The notes beneath the pieces were generated by a model, which did no database searches, was not told the origin of the DNA, and worked only from the letters and a program-made list of their open reading frames with translations. Shown piece by piece: positions 1-13,790 of a stretch of DNA of 64,000 bases. This DNA comes from Brachionus plicatilis (taxonomy: Eukaryota > Rotifera > Eurotatoria > Ploima > Brachionidae), in the NCBI GenBank assembly GCA_010279815.1, contig QEOQ01000670.1, forward strand, positions 188,716 through 252,715, written 5' to 3'. Every line of letters begins with the position of its first letter. The first letter of the stretch is position 1. A program made the translations under genes and the position numbers.

Positions 1-1436
1 ATTTCAACCGCATCCTAAATAAATTATTTAATTACCTTTTAATGCTGTCAGAATTTGAATTGTGCGGATTTTGAACTCTGACAATTTTCATTCTATTCAC
101 CAAAAAAGCCGCTGTTACAGCATACTGATGCCCTTTGTTTGCACCAAAATGTGCCGTTATGTCCTAAAACACATTTTTATTCAAAAAATAAAAATTTAAT
201 AGCTCTTTTTTTATATTTTACTAAATTTGAATTGCATCCTATTAAGTTTTTTGTTTTTAATGCGTACTGAAATATTTGAAAAAGTTCGTCAACATTTGGT
301 GAAGCTGCTTGAACACTTCCAAACTGCTCTTGCAACGAACGAGCAAAGAAAAAAGCATTATTGTTTGTAATTGGAGAACCATTTGTTGCATTTTTTACCA
401 ACTCAGACACATACAAGTTATGAACGCCACCAGAAAAAGTCATCGAAATGCTTTCAGTAAATCCACCGTTTAAATTGACATATCTTCCAACGAATCTTTG
501 CCAAAAAATAATTTTAAATAAATTTAAATAAATAAATTACTTTGCTACACTTTTTTCTAAAAGACAAATCCAAAATTCATTTAAATATTTCATATTTTTT
601 GCAAACAAAGGACATTGTTTGGAGTCCAAAGGCAAATAATCATCAACTACAACATCGTACCATTCACCTAATTTCCACAGTCTGAAATGGTATGCTCCTA
701 TTTTCATATTTTTTCTATAAGCATTATCCATTGGCACAACAAAAGTCATTAATTCCTTATTGGAACAAATGCTCAAAAAAGTGGCTATCATGAAACAATC
801 GCCAAGATGGCCCTGAAAACAGTCATCAGATGAAAAGCATTTGACATAATCAGCTTCTGTAAATCCATTTCCAAGACCCCTACCATTATTATCAATTACA
901 AATTCGTAGCGTCCTACTCGAAGGTTATAGCAAATAGCCTGAGGTCTTTTCCATCTAACTTTTGAATTCAATTCTGAATAATTTTGCCGGTTTTGTACAT
1001 GAAATTCTTGGCAAAGAGCATCTAATGTATCTGAAAAATTCCCTGAACTAGTATCTTCTCTACTGTTTGGTGGAACAATCGCATTAAGGTTACACGGAAA
1101 ATGTGGATCTCTGAATGGCTTATTGCGACGCCTTATTTGGCCTATACTCTGTTTTTTAAATAAATTTATTTGGAATGGTTTAAAGGTATTTATCAATTTT
1201 TTCTTTTTGGTACTAGCTGATTTACTACTAGAACGTGTCAGCTCTTGCTGATCCCATTCTTCTTCCAAGTCTTCCATTGCTTTTTCAATAACAAGCAGTT
1301 CTTGATCTTCAAGATCAGAAATTTCATCATCAGATAGTTCCGAATCCTCACTTTCCAAGCAGTTTAAATCTTTTATCGAAAATTCAGTTTCGGATTTTTT
1401 TTTACCAAGTAAAAAATTTCCAAACAATTTTTTCAT
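1..1436 (-). CDS. Calpain-like cysteine protease, N-terminal and catalytic part (3' end outside window)
   Basis: Calcium-dependent papain-fold protease family, normally cytosolic. The first exon (1436-541) encodes an acidic, low-complexity N-terminus of about 160 residues and then the catalytic core. The active-site motif GHLGDCFMIA has Cys214, with Phe where calpains usually have Trp. Exon 2 (495-222) continues with the conserved SGGV region. Exon 3 (163-36) carries the catalytic histidine motif GHQYAVTA and then IVRVQNPH, which supplies the catalytic Asn. Introns of 45 and 58 nt fit the reading frame exactly. The gene runs off the left edge, so C2-like or EF-hand domains cannot be judged. 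It diverges from thoc6 across about 250 bp. The N-terminal extension is long and acidic and may be regulatory. Family assignment is firm; the subtype (calpain-5/7-like or other) is not resolved. Confidence 0.88.
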
Positions 1437-1689
1437 TGTAAATTAATGCAACCATTTTTTGTCTGTTCAGAGACAAAATGAAATTTTTTTTATCGAATTA
1501 TCTCAGCATGGAAAATTAGATTTATGATCTTAGAAAGATAAGTTAAGAATTTTTTTTTTTTCTCTTGAAAAAATGTTAAGTTACTATTTATTTTTGCAGC
1601 ATGAAATTTTGCTTTAAATTTGTAAGTAAAAAAATTAATATTTATGACATCAAAAAAAATTATACAATTAAATAATCAATTGCAAAAAA

Positions 1690-3281
1690 ATGCAGTCTCA
1701 ATTAGATAACAATTTAAAATCGCTTTACACTACCATTTTTTCTTTGAAATTTTCTCCGGATGGTAAATATTTGGCTGCATGTGATAACTTTGGCAAAATT
1801 TATGTATACAAGTTGGTATTGTAACATTTAAGAAATTCTTTTTTTAAAAATGTTACATCATTCTAAGACTTAGCAGTGTGTTAAGCGCTGATTGTATAGA
1901 AAAGTCAAAGTATCCGAATCTAAAATTTAAAGCTGATAGCTGCAGTCTTTACAGCATAGAGAGTTCAAATGACTTTCTTTTTTGGTAAATATTATATTTA
2001 AATAATAAATATGACATATTTAAATTAATGATTTAAGTTCTCCAATTAATGAATTAGTGGCCTATAAATGGAAAGATCTGGCCCACAATGAGGTTTTATA
2101 AACAAAACGAGTTCTTATTTGGACTATTAAAATTTTTTTTTAAATATTTTAGCGTTCAGTCCAGCCAGCATTTCGAATAAAAATGCCTCGTAATCATGAT
2201 AGGTAACTTAAAACAAAAATAAATAAATATTTTCAAGACTTAATAATTTTCAAGTTTTAATTTAAATTCAAATATAGAAACCAATTCGCTTGTTTGCGAT
2301 AACAAAGTACAAAATAAAAAGCCAAAGACTTTTTTTAGTATTTATTTATTAAGAGTGAGCCCAGGAAAATCTACGCAGGATGTGGAAATGGAGAAATAAT
2401 AGTCTACGACATAGATACAGCTCAAATAATGGTTGATGTTTATCAGAAAATAATAAGAAAAAAATATTAATTTAAAAATTTTAGACAAAATTTAGCGCTC
2501 ACACAGACAGTATCTATAAAGTGTTGCTCAAAAATTCGAACAACGAAATTGTATCAGCTTCTGAAGATGGCGAAGTTAAAATTTGGGGTTTATCTAAAAT
2601 AAAATTTTTTAAATTTGATAGAATTTATTTATTTTTAGATTTAAGATCTAATCAAAATTGTATTTCGATAAAACCGTTTGAAAACGCAGTAATATATTTT
2701 AAAACCAAGTCTTGGGAATAAATCTTAATCTAACAATTAAGGATTGTGTAAGAACTAATTTGGGAAAATTTATAACTTGTGCAGCAGTTGACGATGACAA
2801 TTGGCTGGTAAAATTAGTATATAAAAGAAAAAGTTAAATTTAATTTAATTCTAGATATGTGGTGGTGGACCCAGGTTGGCAATGTGGCATCTAAGATCGC
2901 TAAAACCAATGGCCATACCGCAAATAAATGATCCCTTGTTTGTTCCTAATGTTTGTAGAGTCTATGACAACCAAGTAAATTATAATTTTAGTCCATGATT
3001 ATAAAAAAACAAATTTTAATTAAAAAATTTTATTAAAAAAATTCTATTAAATAAAATTTTATTCCAAGATTTTATCTGGGGGCAACACAAATAGTCTTTA
3101 TTTGCATACTTTTGAGAGTAGATTAAAAAGTGAAATAAAAACCGACTCAAATTGTATATATGATATTGCTCTAAACACAGGATCAAAATCAAATCGCATC
3201 TTGTCAGTTGCCGGCAATGGTACATCAATAGATATTTGCTCATCTAATTTTACATACAAAGCCTTGACATTGAGTGTTTGA
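1690..3281 (+). CDS. thoc6: THO complex subunit 6 homolog (WD40 protein), about ten exons
   Basis: THOC6 is a beta-propeller subunit of the THO/TREX complex, which couples transcription with mRNA export in the nucleus. Splicing short introns out of this span gives a continuous protein that follows THOC6 along its length. It starts with FSLKFSPDGKYLAACDNFG. In the middle are a blade with AGCGNGEIIVYD and one with SASEDGEVKIW. Then comes the diagnostic ICGGGPRLAMWHLRS, and it ends YKALTLSV before the TGA at 3279. Exon junctions that keep frame can be placed at each step; most introns are 45-75 nt. The start at 1690 is the first ATG and lies about 90 bp after a pyrimidine-rich AG (1599). It is followed 178 bp later by the ethanolamine-phosphate lyase gene on the same strand. 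Confident assignment; individual exon edges are by eye. Confidence 0.88.
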
Positions 3282-3459
3282 ATAACTAAAAAACGAGGAT
3301 TTCTAAAATTAAAATTATGTAATAAAATAAACTTTTTTAAGAAATAAAAAAACAATTGAAATCTTTATATGATGCAATAGCGATGTTAAAATTGCTTTAG
3401 TTTTTGAAATTTTGCTTTAGATCAAAATTAAATTATTTTCAGTTTAGACTACTTTTAGA

Positions 3460-5165
<1,706 letters not shown>

Positions 5166-5374
5166 TTTTTATACTAAAAGATTTTTTAAAATAATTTTAA
5201 ACTTTAAAATAAGAATTTTAATTTTTTTTTCTATTAAAATATTTATTTTTATTTAATGCTTTAAATTAAAAAAATCTAAAAAATCTAATTAAAATCTTGT
5301 CTTAATCAAAAAGAAAAATTTCAACATAATGATTCCTTAAACTAAAAATAATTTTTAATTTTTCTGAAAAACTT
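5166..5374. other. Convergent 3' intergenic spacer
   Basis: AT-rich spacer of 209 bp between two converging genes. It holds candidate A-rich polyadenylation sequences on both strands and no coding signal. Confidence 0.5.
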
Positions 5375-6079
5375 TCAATTATTATTTAGCATACCACAAG
5401 CTGATCCATCCCAGCTTCCTGTTTCACAACTAGAAAAAAAATAGGTAAAAATGTATTTGAATAAAAATTTATTAATTTTGTAGCTTACGCGCATTTTAAA
5501 CTTGCCGAATCGCAGATTAAACCATCTCTGCATTTATGAGCTGTTTCTCCGTTTGGCAAAGTATGAACAGTGCATGTACCATCGTATGGAATATCTTGAA
5601 ATTTAAAAAAAAAATTTAAATAGATAAGATAGTTTCAATAGGAATTAAAAAAAAAATTACCACAATAGGAAACTGTTTTTGTTTTTGAACCGAAAGTAAC
5701 ATCTTTTGAGACCCAGTTGGATCCGTCAGAGCAGCTTGGTATACAAAATATAAGAATTTAATCAATTTTGGTTTTAAATACTTACAGGCAAAATCCTGAT
5801 GTGCAGACTAAACCATTTTTTCCTTTTCTATTACAATTGTCGTCTGTTGTACAAGTGGCATTATATTTATTAAATTTATCATGCTTTCCACCTTTTCCAT
5901 GACCACCCTTACCGTGGCCTCCCTTACCATGACCCCACTTTCCGCCTTTTCCTGGACGAGCATCAGCAATATAACTGACCACCAACAATACTAGTAAAAA
6001 AATATTACCTTTTATCTTTTTTTCAAAGATAGATGAAAATACCTGCCAAAGTACAGACTACAAGATTAATTTGTTTCAT
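5375..6079 (-). CDS. Small secreted cysteine-rich protein with GKGGHGKGG repeats
   Basis: Not recognised as a known family. Exon 1 starts at 6079 and, with the start of exon 2, encodes a signal peptide (MKQINLVVCTLAVLLVVSYI). A Gly/Lys/His stretch with tandem GHGKGG units follows. Four further exon segments, joined through short introns with consistent phase, give a mature domain with 12 cysteines, ending GSACGMLNNN at the TGA (5377-5375). Cys spacing includes TCTTDDNC, GLVCTSGFCLC, DGTC, HKCRDGLIC and LKCAC, loosely like EB-type or colipase-like modules. Six disulfides are possible. A TATA box lies about 55 bp upstream. It could be a defence, cuticle or mucus protein; that is a guess. Gene structure is well supported by phase; function is unknown. 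Confidence 0.75.
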
Positions 6080-6132
6080 TGTCGTAAAATATTTTAGTTT
6101 TATTTTAATAAAAAATGAATTTTTTTCTTAAG

Positions 6133-6140
6133 TATTTATA
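6133..6140 (-). promoter_or_regulatory. TATA box for the secreted Cys-rich gene
   Basis: On the minus strand the sequence reads TATAAATA, about 55 bp before the ATG at 6079. This is the expected distance for a short 5' UTR. Confidence 0.6.
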
Positions 6141-9100
6141 GTGTTTGTTCCTCGCTGCGAAAAATTTTATTTTTGAAAGAATCATACTTTTAATTTTATT
6201 TTTTGATGTCACAGTTTTTGACAGCATCTGGAAACCGTTTCTAGAAATACTAAAATTAATGTAAATTTAAATTAACGCATTAATTTAAGATGAAAAAATC
6301 AATTTTAAACTCTAGACATCAAAAAAAAAGCTTTGTCATTATTAAAATTCATCGAGAGATACTTTTTTGAAAAACATGATTCTTCTTTTCATTATTCTTT
6401 TTTTCTTATATTTTCATGATTGTTTAATTTTACGTTGAATTAAAATACACAAAGTAAGTTTAAATTAAAGTAAAAAAAGGTTATTCTGGAAACAGGTTTT
6501 AAAAGTAAAAAAATGCGTATTCGTTAAATTTATTTAAATTTGTCTTTTTTTGAAAGCGCTTATATTTACTTTATTATTATTTAATAATCTGCGACCGGCA
6601 TAGTCCATAGAGTTGGGGGTTAAGATATCCAACAATTACAGATGACAATTTAAGGTTAAAATAAATTAAGAGTAGCAAATAAAGCATCAATAGAGAGATT
6701 TTTCATTTCTTTTTTTTGAAATGAAAGCAATTCTTAGAATCAATCATCAAATTCAATTTCAATTTCAAGATTAATCAACAGGCTTGTGCCCTTTTCATTG
6801 TCGACTGATTAACACTTCATTTATTTAATACAAATAAATTTTTTTAATATTTAAAATTAAGATTTTTACAAAATTAAAAAAATTAAAAAAGAAATTAATT
6901 TTTATGAAAACAATAAAACATTGATAAATTTATATCAAATTTTTAAAATTTTTTTACTAAGTCAATAAAGATCAAATTGATATTGCTGAAAATTGATAGC
7001 TTGAACGTTGCATATTTCAGTATTGATCTATTGATCACATAGCTATTTTATTAATCTAGAGTAAAAAAATCGAAATGTTTTTTCTCCACTATTTGTTTTT
7101 GACATTGGTTCAATCAGGTTTGCACTATTCCTTAAATTATTTCTTGAGTCATTTTTGATAAGACTATTTTTTAAATTCTTAGGCTAGTTATGATAGAATA
7201 ATGTCTTAAAAGAGAATGATAACATTCTGTCTAAAAATCTATGTTGAAAAGCATATAAGCCATATTTTTCCAAAAAATTATTAACATCAAAATCTTGTTT
7301 TCTTCTTTTGTTTAATTTGATCAATTAAAAAAAATAAACATACCTGAGAAAAAAAATGAAAAAATTATTGAACAAAAAATCCATCTGTTAAAAATATAAT
7401 CCAAAGTGGATTTAATTTTAAAAAATAATAAATTTAATAAAACTTAATTTTCTTGAATCGAGTTTGATTGTTTTCAAGTGAAATAAGTGATACCAATATT
7501 TGAAAAAAATAGCTGCTTAAGTCAACTATGAAAATCTCTTAAAAATTTTTTATCTGTGAACATAATCACTGTAATGAATTTTAATTAATTTTTCATGATA
7601 TGCTTCGTACACCATATCATTTATTTTATTTTTTATCCTTTGAAGATAAATTTAAAATGCAATTAAAGAATTAAAACTGCTTTATTTTCATTCAAAATCA
7701 AATTCTTCAAAAACTCTTCAAATCGATCAGTTTTTAATTTTCAATACCTAAACCCCGATTTTCTGCAATTTCCAAGAAATTGAAACAGTCTATTTAGCAG
7801 AATTTAACAGAAAGTGAAAAAAAAATTGTTTCAAAGGTCTCTAAAATTTTTAAATATGATTTATAACTCAAAGAATATGACTAAATTAAAGATCATGGTT
7901 TTCTGATACAGTTTTGAATTCTGGAATTTCTTCAAAACCCGGGTGCCAAAATTTTTTGCCTTTTAATATTTTCTTTAAACACAAAGTGATGCTTAAAGAC
8001 CAATTATTTTTAATTTTCTATCTGAGCACAAAAAAATTATTTTAAATAAAAAAATATAAATATTTCCTTTCAATTGGGAATATTTTGGGAAATTGAAGTT
8101 TGAGATCAAGATCAAAAGATAAAAATATAAATTGTAATGCTTTTTTAATAATAGAGAAAAATAAATTGTTTCAATTACTTGACATGTCATGTCAAGTTGA
8201 TTTTCATATTAAAAATTTTAAAATGTCCCTTTTTATTTTATTAGATATTATAATTGATTTTAATGAAAACTTACTTTTGAAGATAAAAAAATTAACTGTT
8301 TTAAAATTAAAAATTTATTAAAGTAGAAAAATAAAATTATTTCAGTCTGAATGAGTGGATAAAAATAATCTTTCAAAATCGTTGCGAATAATTGAATACC
8401 AAACTTAAGAAGAAATTCATTCATGTTTGGATCTAGCTAATCAGGTTTATAGCTTATTTTTTCAAATTAATTTTGGTTCATATTTAATTAATGTTATGAA
8501 AAAATTCAGAAATTGATTTATGATTTTATTAAAAAAGCTTTTACTCACAGGATAAAAATCAAAAGATAAATCCTTTCTAAATAAAAAATAGACAATTTAG
8601 AATATAAGATATAATTGGTAATAAATATTTAGAAAAAAATTCTAAGTTTTGTTTAATATCTTTTAAGAATAAACTTTATTTTGCTCTTAATAGCTTGCCG
8701 CCTTTTTTCCTTCAAACACTCATCTATTCTGTTGAACATTAGTCTATTTAGTTCTTAAAAATGTATTTGGATCCATTTGAGTTTCTTTATTGATCTTGCT
8801 ACATAAATTTTAAATATAATTCAGACCTGAACTATTAAACAGTCAAGAAAACACTTCAATATTTATTTTGGAACCTTGATATCAAGGTACACCTTTGAAT
8901 TGCTCATATTGTCTTTGTTGACTCATTACATATTTGTTTGTCGAATCCAGCCATCAATTACCAGGAAATTTATTAGTTTTGAAAAGAAAAAAATTTTTCT
9001 GATTAATTTGACGGAGGCAAAAATTTTTTTAATTAAATCAAAAATTTTATGAATCATTATTTTCATTTTTTTTTATAAAATTTAAAAGTGAGCTCTTTTT

Positions 9101-9237
9101 GGTATTGTGAATTTCAATTACAAATTGAACAGATTTTCTTCATTTTTTGATAAATTACAATTCAAGTTAATAAAAAATATTTGAAAAATCCTGCATCATA
9201 GTGCAATATACTTTGTTGCACCTTTTTAATCTAAAAT
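6141..9237. other. Intergenic, non-coding, AT-rich
   Basis: Long AT-rich spacer without a convincing exon on either strand. Short ORFs (for example 7993-8190 and 8100-8321) are low-complexity and overlap each other. It contains one copy of a dispersed repeat (6775-7143). Confidence 0.6.
6775..7143 (+). repeat. Dispersed repeat family A, copy 1
   Basis: Matches 29752-30053 in order and orientation through several conserved blocks: TTAATCAACAGGC at the start, AACACTTCATTTATT soon after, a region with TATTGAAAATTGA-like text, and CATTGGTTCAATCA followed by CTATTCCTTAAAT at the end. The copies are diverged and differ in length (about 370 and 300 bp). No ORF or clear terminal inverted repeat was seen. 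Confidence 0.6.
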
Positions 9238-9563
9238 AGGCAAAATGTTATTTATTGTATATTTTTACATTTTTACATTTTTGAGAGAAAATATAAAAAT
9301 CTCAAAATAAAAAAACTTAAAAAAACTTTTATTAAGAAAAGTAATAATAAATTCGCAATAAATTAAAAGGGATTTTCAAAAAATTATCCTTGGTTATTAC
9401 ATTTAAATTTTTCTAAAACTCTTTTTTAAGTAATTGCGAATTTTTTATTACTTTTCTTGAATGAAAATATTTTTAGATTCTTTGATTTTGAGATTTTTTT
9501 TTCTCTCAAAAATTTAAAAATGTAAAAATATAAAAATGTACAATAATTTTCATTTTGCCCCTA
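9238..9563. mobile_element. Palindromic MITE-like element, about 326 bp
   Basis: The left arm (from AGGCAAAATG at about 9238) and right arm (ending CATTTTGCCCCT near 9562) are imperfect inverted complements over more than 100 bp each. Shared text includes the ACATTTTTACATTTTTGAGAG block, the AAATCTCAAAAT block and AAGAAAAGTAATAATAAATT. The arms flank a short centre. There is no coding capacity. The whole element could fold into one long hairpin. Confidence 0.65.
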
Positions 9564-9928
9564 AAATAACTTTTATATTTTCTTCTTTTTAGTAAATCAA
9601 ATCAATAATCTTTTTAAATCTTATTGATGCTTTATATTTTTTATTTTTTTGCATGAGAAAAATTATTTTACCGCTCTTTTCAAAATACACATTAAAAATA
9701 AAAATTTACCATAGTCTCAAATAGTCTTTTCCGAATAAAAATTTTATACCACATAAGTTTTTGGCTTCAAATTTTAAATTTAAAAGCTTAAAGATAGAAA
9801 CAAAATAATTAAAAAATTCAATTACATTCTTTATAAATAAATAAATTTAATTTATTAAATAAAAATAAAAGACATTTTTTTCTCAATTAAAAAAAAAACA
9901 ATTGTATTCAACTTTTATACAAAATATT
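9564..9928. other. Intergenic, 3' flank of slc39a9
   Basis: AT-rich spacer with homopolymer runs. Probably the 3' UTR and polyadenylation region of the minus-strand ZIP gene. No exon seen. Confidence 0.5.
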
Positions 9929-11096
9929 TTAGTGACTATGCCCAACAGATAAAAATAAAGGCATCAATGCGCCTACAATAAAAATAAGCATTTCTCCAGT
10001 TCGGAATTGACGATCATCGTTGTGAGATTGAACTTCAGGCAAAACATGCACAGTGCTTACATATAAAAATGTACCGGCGCTGAACAACATACACAGACCT
10101 GTTGAATCGGATGAAACTACACTGGCATCAGAGTTCATTTTTAATAGAATAAATGTAACAACTGCCATTACCGGAGCAGCCATGGCAAAAATAGCTAAAT
10201 GCTTTCTAACTTTGGCTCTATCAAGACCCTCATGTATCAAAAAAGAAACTAAACCTAATGCTGCTGGTGCCTTGATTAACAAAATTCTTTTCAGTTCTAT
10301 TTTTTTTCACTAAAAAATTACTTTGTGTAGCATAATAGCTATGAAGACAATCATTTCTACATCAGTTTTAGATGAGGCTGCTGCAGCTCCTAAAGCAATT
10401 CCGTCCGCAGCTGCATGAACAACTAAACCCAAGGTTGTAGAGAATGAAATTTTGTTCCTCAATGCCTGATTATCTAGTACTTGGTGCGTTTTATGACTAA
10501 TCTTTCCTCCTATTTGGTCTACAATCAGCATGAAGACAAATCCCAGGACAAGGGTCAGGCCAACAAGTGAATGAGAATTCGAGCTATGATTGTGAGATTT
10601 TTCATTAGGAAGTGGTGAAATTTTGGACAATTCCTTTATTTTAAGTTGTTCGTTTGCTTCTTCTTTGTGTTCCTTGATCGATTCATCCTTAGCAATCACA
10701 TTTCGAGCAAACCGAATAGGCTTATCTAAATTAGTATTGTAAGATAACTGTTCTTTAAAAATAGCTAGATCATTGTCAACAAATCTCTTGTGCTCATGGT
10801 GAGTTGGTTCCAAACACTTTTGGTTCGAATATAAAGTATTTATTCCTTCCGGAATGATGACAGCTAATGCAGTGCCTATTAGCAGACCTGCACCAATTAT
10901 GGTCATTTGCTTCATTTTAGACTTGAATAAAAAAGCCCTGATTATTTTTTTTCAGAACGCAGTTTTTTATTTGGAATGGAAAATGTTTAAAAAAAATTAC
11001 CTCAGACAGATTTAGAGTGAGAGGTACAAGGCCAGCTACAAAAGAACCGATCAGCATGAATATACTCAAAAATATAAGCATTAGGACACCTTCCAT
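9929..11096 (-). CDS. slc39a9: Zinc transporter ZIP9 (SLC39A9)
   Basis: ZIP-family zinc transporter of the Golgi/secretory membrane. Three exons join in frame. The first ([14 protein letters not shown]..., 11096-11001) is TM1. A 79-nt intron leads to the large exon starting [21 protein letters not shown] ~50-nt intron then leads to the last exon, which begins [15 protein letters not shown]. Diagnostic motifs are the TM4 signature [20 protein letters not shown] and the TM5 signature [17 protein letters not shown] (metal-binding His residues), then [20 protein letters not shown] and the end SVGHSH. A charged His-containing loop lies between TM2 and TM3. An in-frame upstream ATG at 11111 would add five residues; 11096 fits the family better. 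ZIP9 identity is strong. Confidence 0.93.
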
Positions 11097-12374
11097 TTTT
11101 TTATTTAACAAACTCGCTACGTGTTTGGATTTTTCTTCTTATTTTGATGTCTAAATGCAATTTCAAAAAAATTTTAAAATTGAAAATTACTAAGATTTTT
11201 TGTGAAATATTTTGCTAAAAAATTCAAGACAAACTTAACCTTAGCATTAGGATTCAGTAATTATGTAGAAATTAAAGTTTTTTTTTTTAACTTAATTTCA
11301 ACAAAAATGCCAACTCGATGACAAACTCAAAATTTTTAATCTAATAAAAGTCTCAAAATTTATTGATAGAAAAAAGTTAAATAAATAATTAATTTAACAA
11401 TGCAATATTTTTATAGTTAAAAAAGATATCTAATATTTTTCTTAGGAATTGTTTGAAAAAAACACTTTTTAAAATTTTCATTTAAAATTTTGAAAAACTG
11501 AATTTACCTTAAAAAGTATTTTTGAGCAGTAATTTAATAAAAAAAATATTTTTTCAATCTAAAATACTTATTTTAGAATAAATAAAATAATATTCTGAAG
11601 CGACCGGAAGATTCATTTGACCAGTTTTGGATGTTTTAAAATTATAAAAATCAAACTAATTAAAATTGAAAAGAAAACTTCCATAAATATTTTTTTTATT
11701 TGATCTTCAATTTTTCTCATGTTTTCTCATTTTAAAATTTTTACTACCGATTTAAAAATAAAAATCGAGTCAAATCATAAATCAATGGACAATTTAAAAG
11801 ATAATACAACTTAAAATGCTTAACATTCTGTCTTTCATTAAATTTGAAAATATTTAGTTACCCTGTATGGCAACCCAAAATCGGGTAAAGTACTTTGGTA
11901 ACTTTACCTCAATAAAGTTACATTTATTTCTGCGTTATTAAAGGTTTATTAAATTTTTGTTTTATTTGAAAATATTTAGCTAAAATTATCTTGTTACTTC
12001 ATGAATTAATTGCTTAGCTTCTATTTTAATTTAAAAACAAATGCATTAATTATATTTTACGATCAGTAGAGGTTAAAACATGAGAAAATCAAATTATTTG
12101 ATTAAAAAGATTTAATTTTAATTAATTCCTTGAAAATTAATAAATTTTTAATTTCTGAACTAAAGCTTGATTCAGAAGTGTTTTGGTGTTTTCAAGCACC
12201 GTTGATTTATAATAAATGTCAAAATTTGTCAAAAATAAAACTGTGTTTAAAAAAATATTTAAATAAAACATTTTAGAAGATTTATTTACTTTTTTATTAA
12301 GTTAAATCTAAAATTATTAATTTTTTTTAATTATCAAAATTTTATTATTTTAAATCGAGCATTTACAAATTTTT
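11097..12374. other. Intergenic, non-coding
   Basis: About 1.3 kb of AT-rich sequence with no exon-like segment. It holds the promoter side of slc39a9 and the 3' side of the next minus-strand gene. Confidence 0.55.
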
Positions 12375-13790
12375 TTAAATAACTAAAACTAAATTTTTTT
12401 TGTGATTAATGAATGCAAAATGTCCTGATCTAGAAAACTTGAACTGATCGAAAACTTGACCAGTCCGCAATTTATTACAAGTAATTAGTTCTCCTTTATG
12501 GTTGTAGTACGAAACTTTGTCAAATCCATTAAAAACAATATATTTTTCTTTATAATAATCCAGGCATATTTTGGATGCTTTTAAATCATCAAAAGTTACT
12601 TTGGACAACAATTCTCCGCTCGAACGACTTATCAACCTAAGCTCATTCTCACATTTGACAAAAATCTTCAAATCATTTATTCCAACTACTTCGCCCTTTA
12701 GGTAAAATGGGCTGTTCTCTTTGCTTTTTTGGCCAAAAGACTTGGTCAATTTAAACTTATCGTCATACTCTCGGATAAATGGTTTCTTTTCGGTGAGTAC
12801 AAATATTGTTTTGGCATGCATCAACAGCGATTGAACCTCGAAGTTAAGAGCCTGATCTTGCAAATACTTGAGATTGGTGTCATACATGTAAAGTATATGG
12901 TCATTTTTTGACTTGCGGAAATCGAGCAGAATGCAGTTATCATAGACACAATAAGCCACTAGATTTCCGACATTACAAACTTCAATTTCATGCAAAACAG
13001 ATCCATTGTAGTAGACTATTTTGACAAAAACCGATATAACTTTACCATAGACTTTTTCGTAGAGAACCAACAGCTTATTTTTAGATATTAAAGTAATGTG
13101 TTTTTGAAATAGATGATCCTCAATTATGTGATCAATTTTATAGACTCGTTGTTGGACCATGTTGTTCAAATAGGATATTTTAGCCACTATGTCTACTTTA
13201 TTAACAGAATCGTAGGTAATATCGCCAATGAATGGAATTTGAATGTCCGCATTGTTTTTGGTGAATACGATGCCAATGGATGGACTAGGATCCGGGATGA
13301 GCCAGCCACAGGCATCGTTCAGCTTAGATACCAATAATTCTATTTTTTCTATCAGAACTCTACCATCTTCCTCCGAAACACTTTTCTTTGTATTAAACTC
13401 TGTTAAATCATCCAAAATAATATTATAGGCCGAGTTTATGGTCGACTTATTGGATTCAAATTTTTGGTTATTTTCATATCTTTCTTGGTAATCTAAAAGA
13501 ACATCGCGCTGATAGAGCTCCACATCGTTTATCATCACATCTCTTTTGTTTAATATCTCTTTTATCAGTTGCTCAGTGGCTCGGTTTATGTCGCTGACCA
13601 CTTGTTGACATTCATTTTCGATTTTTTTTCGTCCTAATTGATAACCATTGTTAATGATATCAACTTTTTGTTTTAAATTTACCAAATGATTTGCCAGATC
13701 CGAGCTCATTTTTGGGCTAAGATAGCTCAAATTAGTCGAGTTTAAGTTATCGTAGTATGCGTTTGGATCTGACTCGGTATCGCTCATCAT
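12375..13790 (-). CDS. Coiled-coil plus propeller-like protein, paralog of the RING gene at 15.6-16.8 kb
   Basis: Single-exon 471-residue protein. Residues about 25-160 are charged and heptad-like (coiled coil). From about 215 to the end there is a repetitive beta-rich region that looks like a TRIM-type C-terminal propeller. Its C-terminus (FDDLKAS..., YIVFNGFDKVSYYN, HKGELITCNKLR, SGHFAFINHKKN) aligns block by block with the protein at 15631-16752, so the two are paralogs lying in tandem on the same strand. Unlike its neighbour it has no RING or B-box. It could be a substrate-binding relative of TRIM-NHL-type ligases; this is inference. An alternative start is the second Met of the initial MM. 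Confidence 0.75.
   Translation of the reverse strand: MMSDTESDPNAYYDNLNSTNLSYLSPKMSSDLANHLVNLKQKVDIINNGYQLGRKKIENECQQVVSDINRATEQLIKEILNKRDVMINDVELYQRDVLLDYQERYENNQKFESNKSTINSAYNIILDDLTEFNTKKSVSEEDGRVLIEKIELLVSKLNDACGWLIPDPSPSIGIVFTKNNADIQIPFIGDITYDSVNKVDIVAKISYLNNMVQQRVYKIDHIIEDHLFQKHITLISKNKLLVLYEKVYGKVISVFVKIVYYNGSVLHEIEVCNVGNLVAYCVYDNCILLDFRKSKNDHILYMYDTNLKYLQDQALNFEVQSLLMHAKTIFVLTEKKPFIREYDDKFKLTKSFGQKSKENSPFYLKGEVVGINDLKIFVKCENELRLISRSSGELLSKVTFDDLKASKICLDYYKEKYIVFNGFDKVSYYNHKGELITCNKLRTGQVFDQFKFSRSGHFAFINHKKNLVLVI

Noticed and set aside
3016..3355. Minus-strand ORFs opposite the 3' end of thoc6
   Set aside because: Antisense to the last thoc6 exons, whose sense frame matches THOC6 to its end.
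7993..8321. Overlapping ORFs on both strands
   Set aside because: Lys/Ile/Phe/Asn-rich translations of AT-rich DNA, without splice support or motifs.
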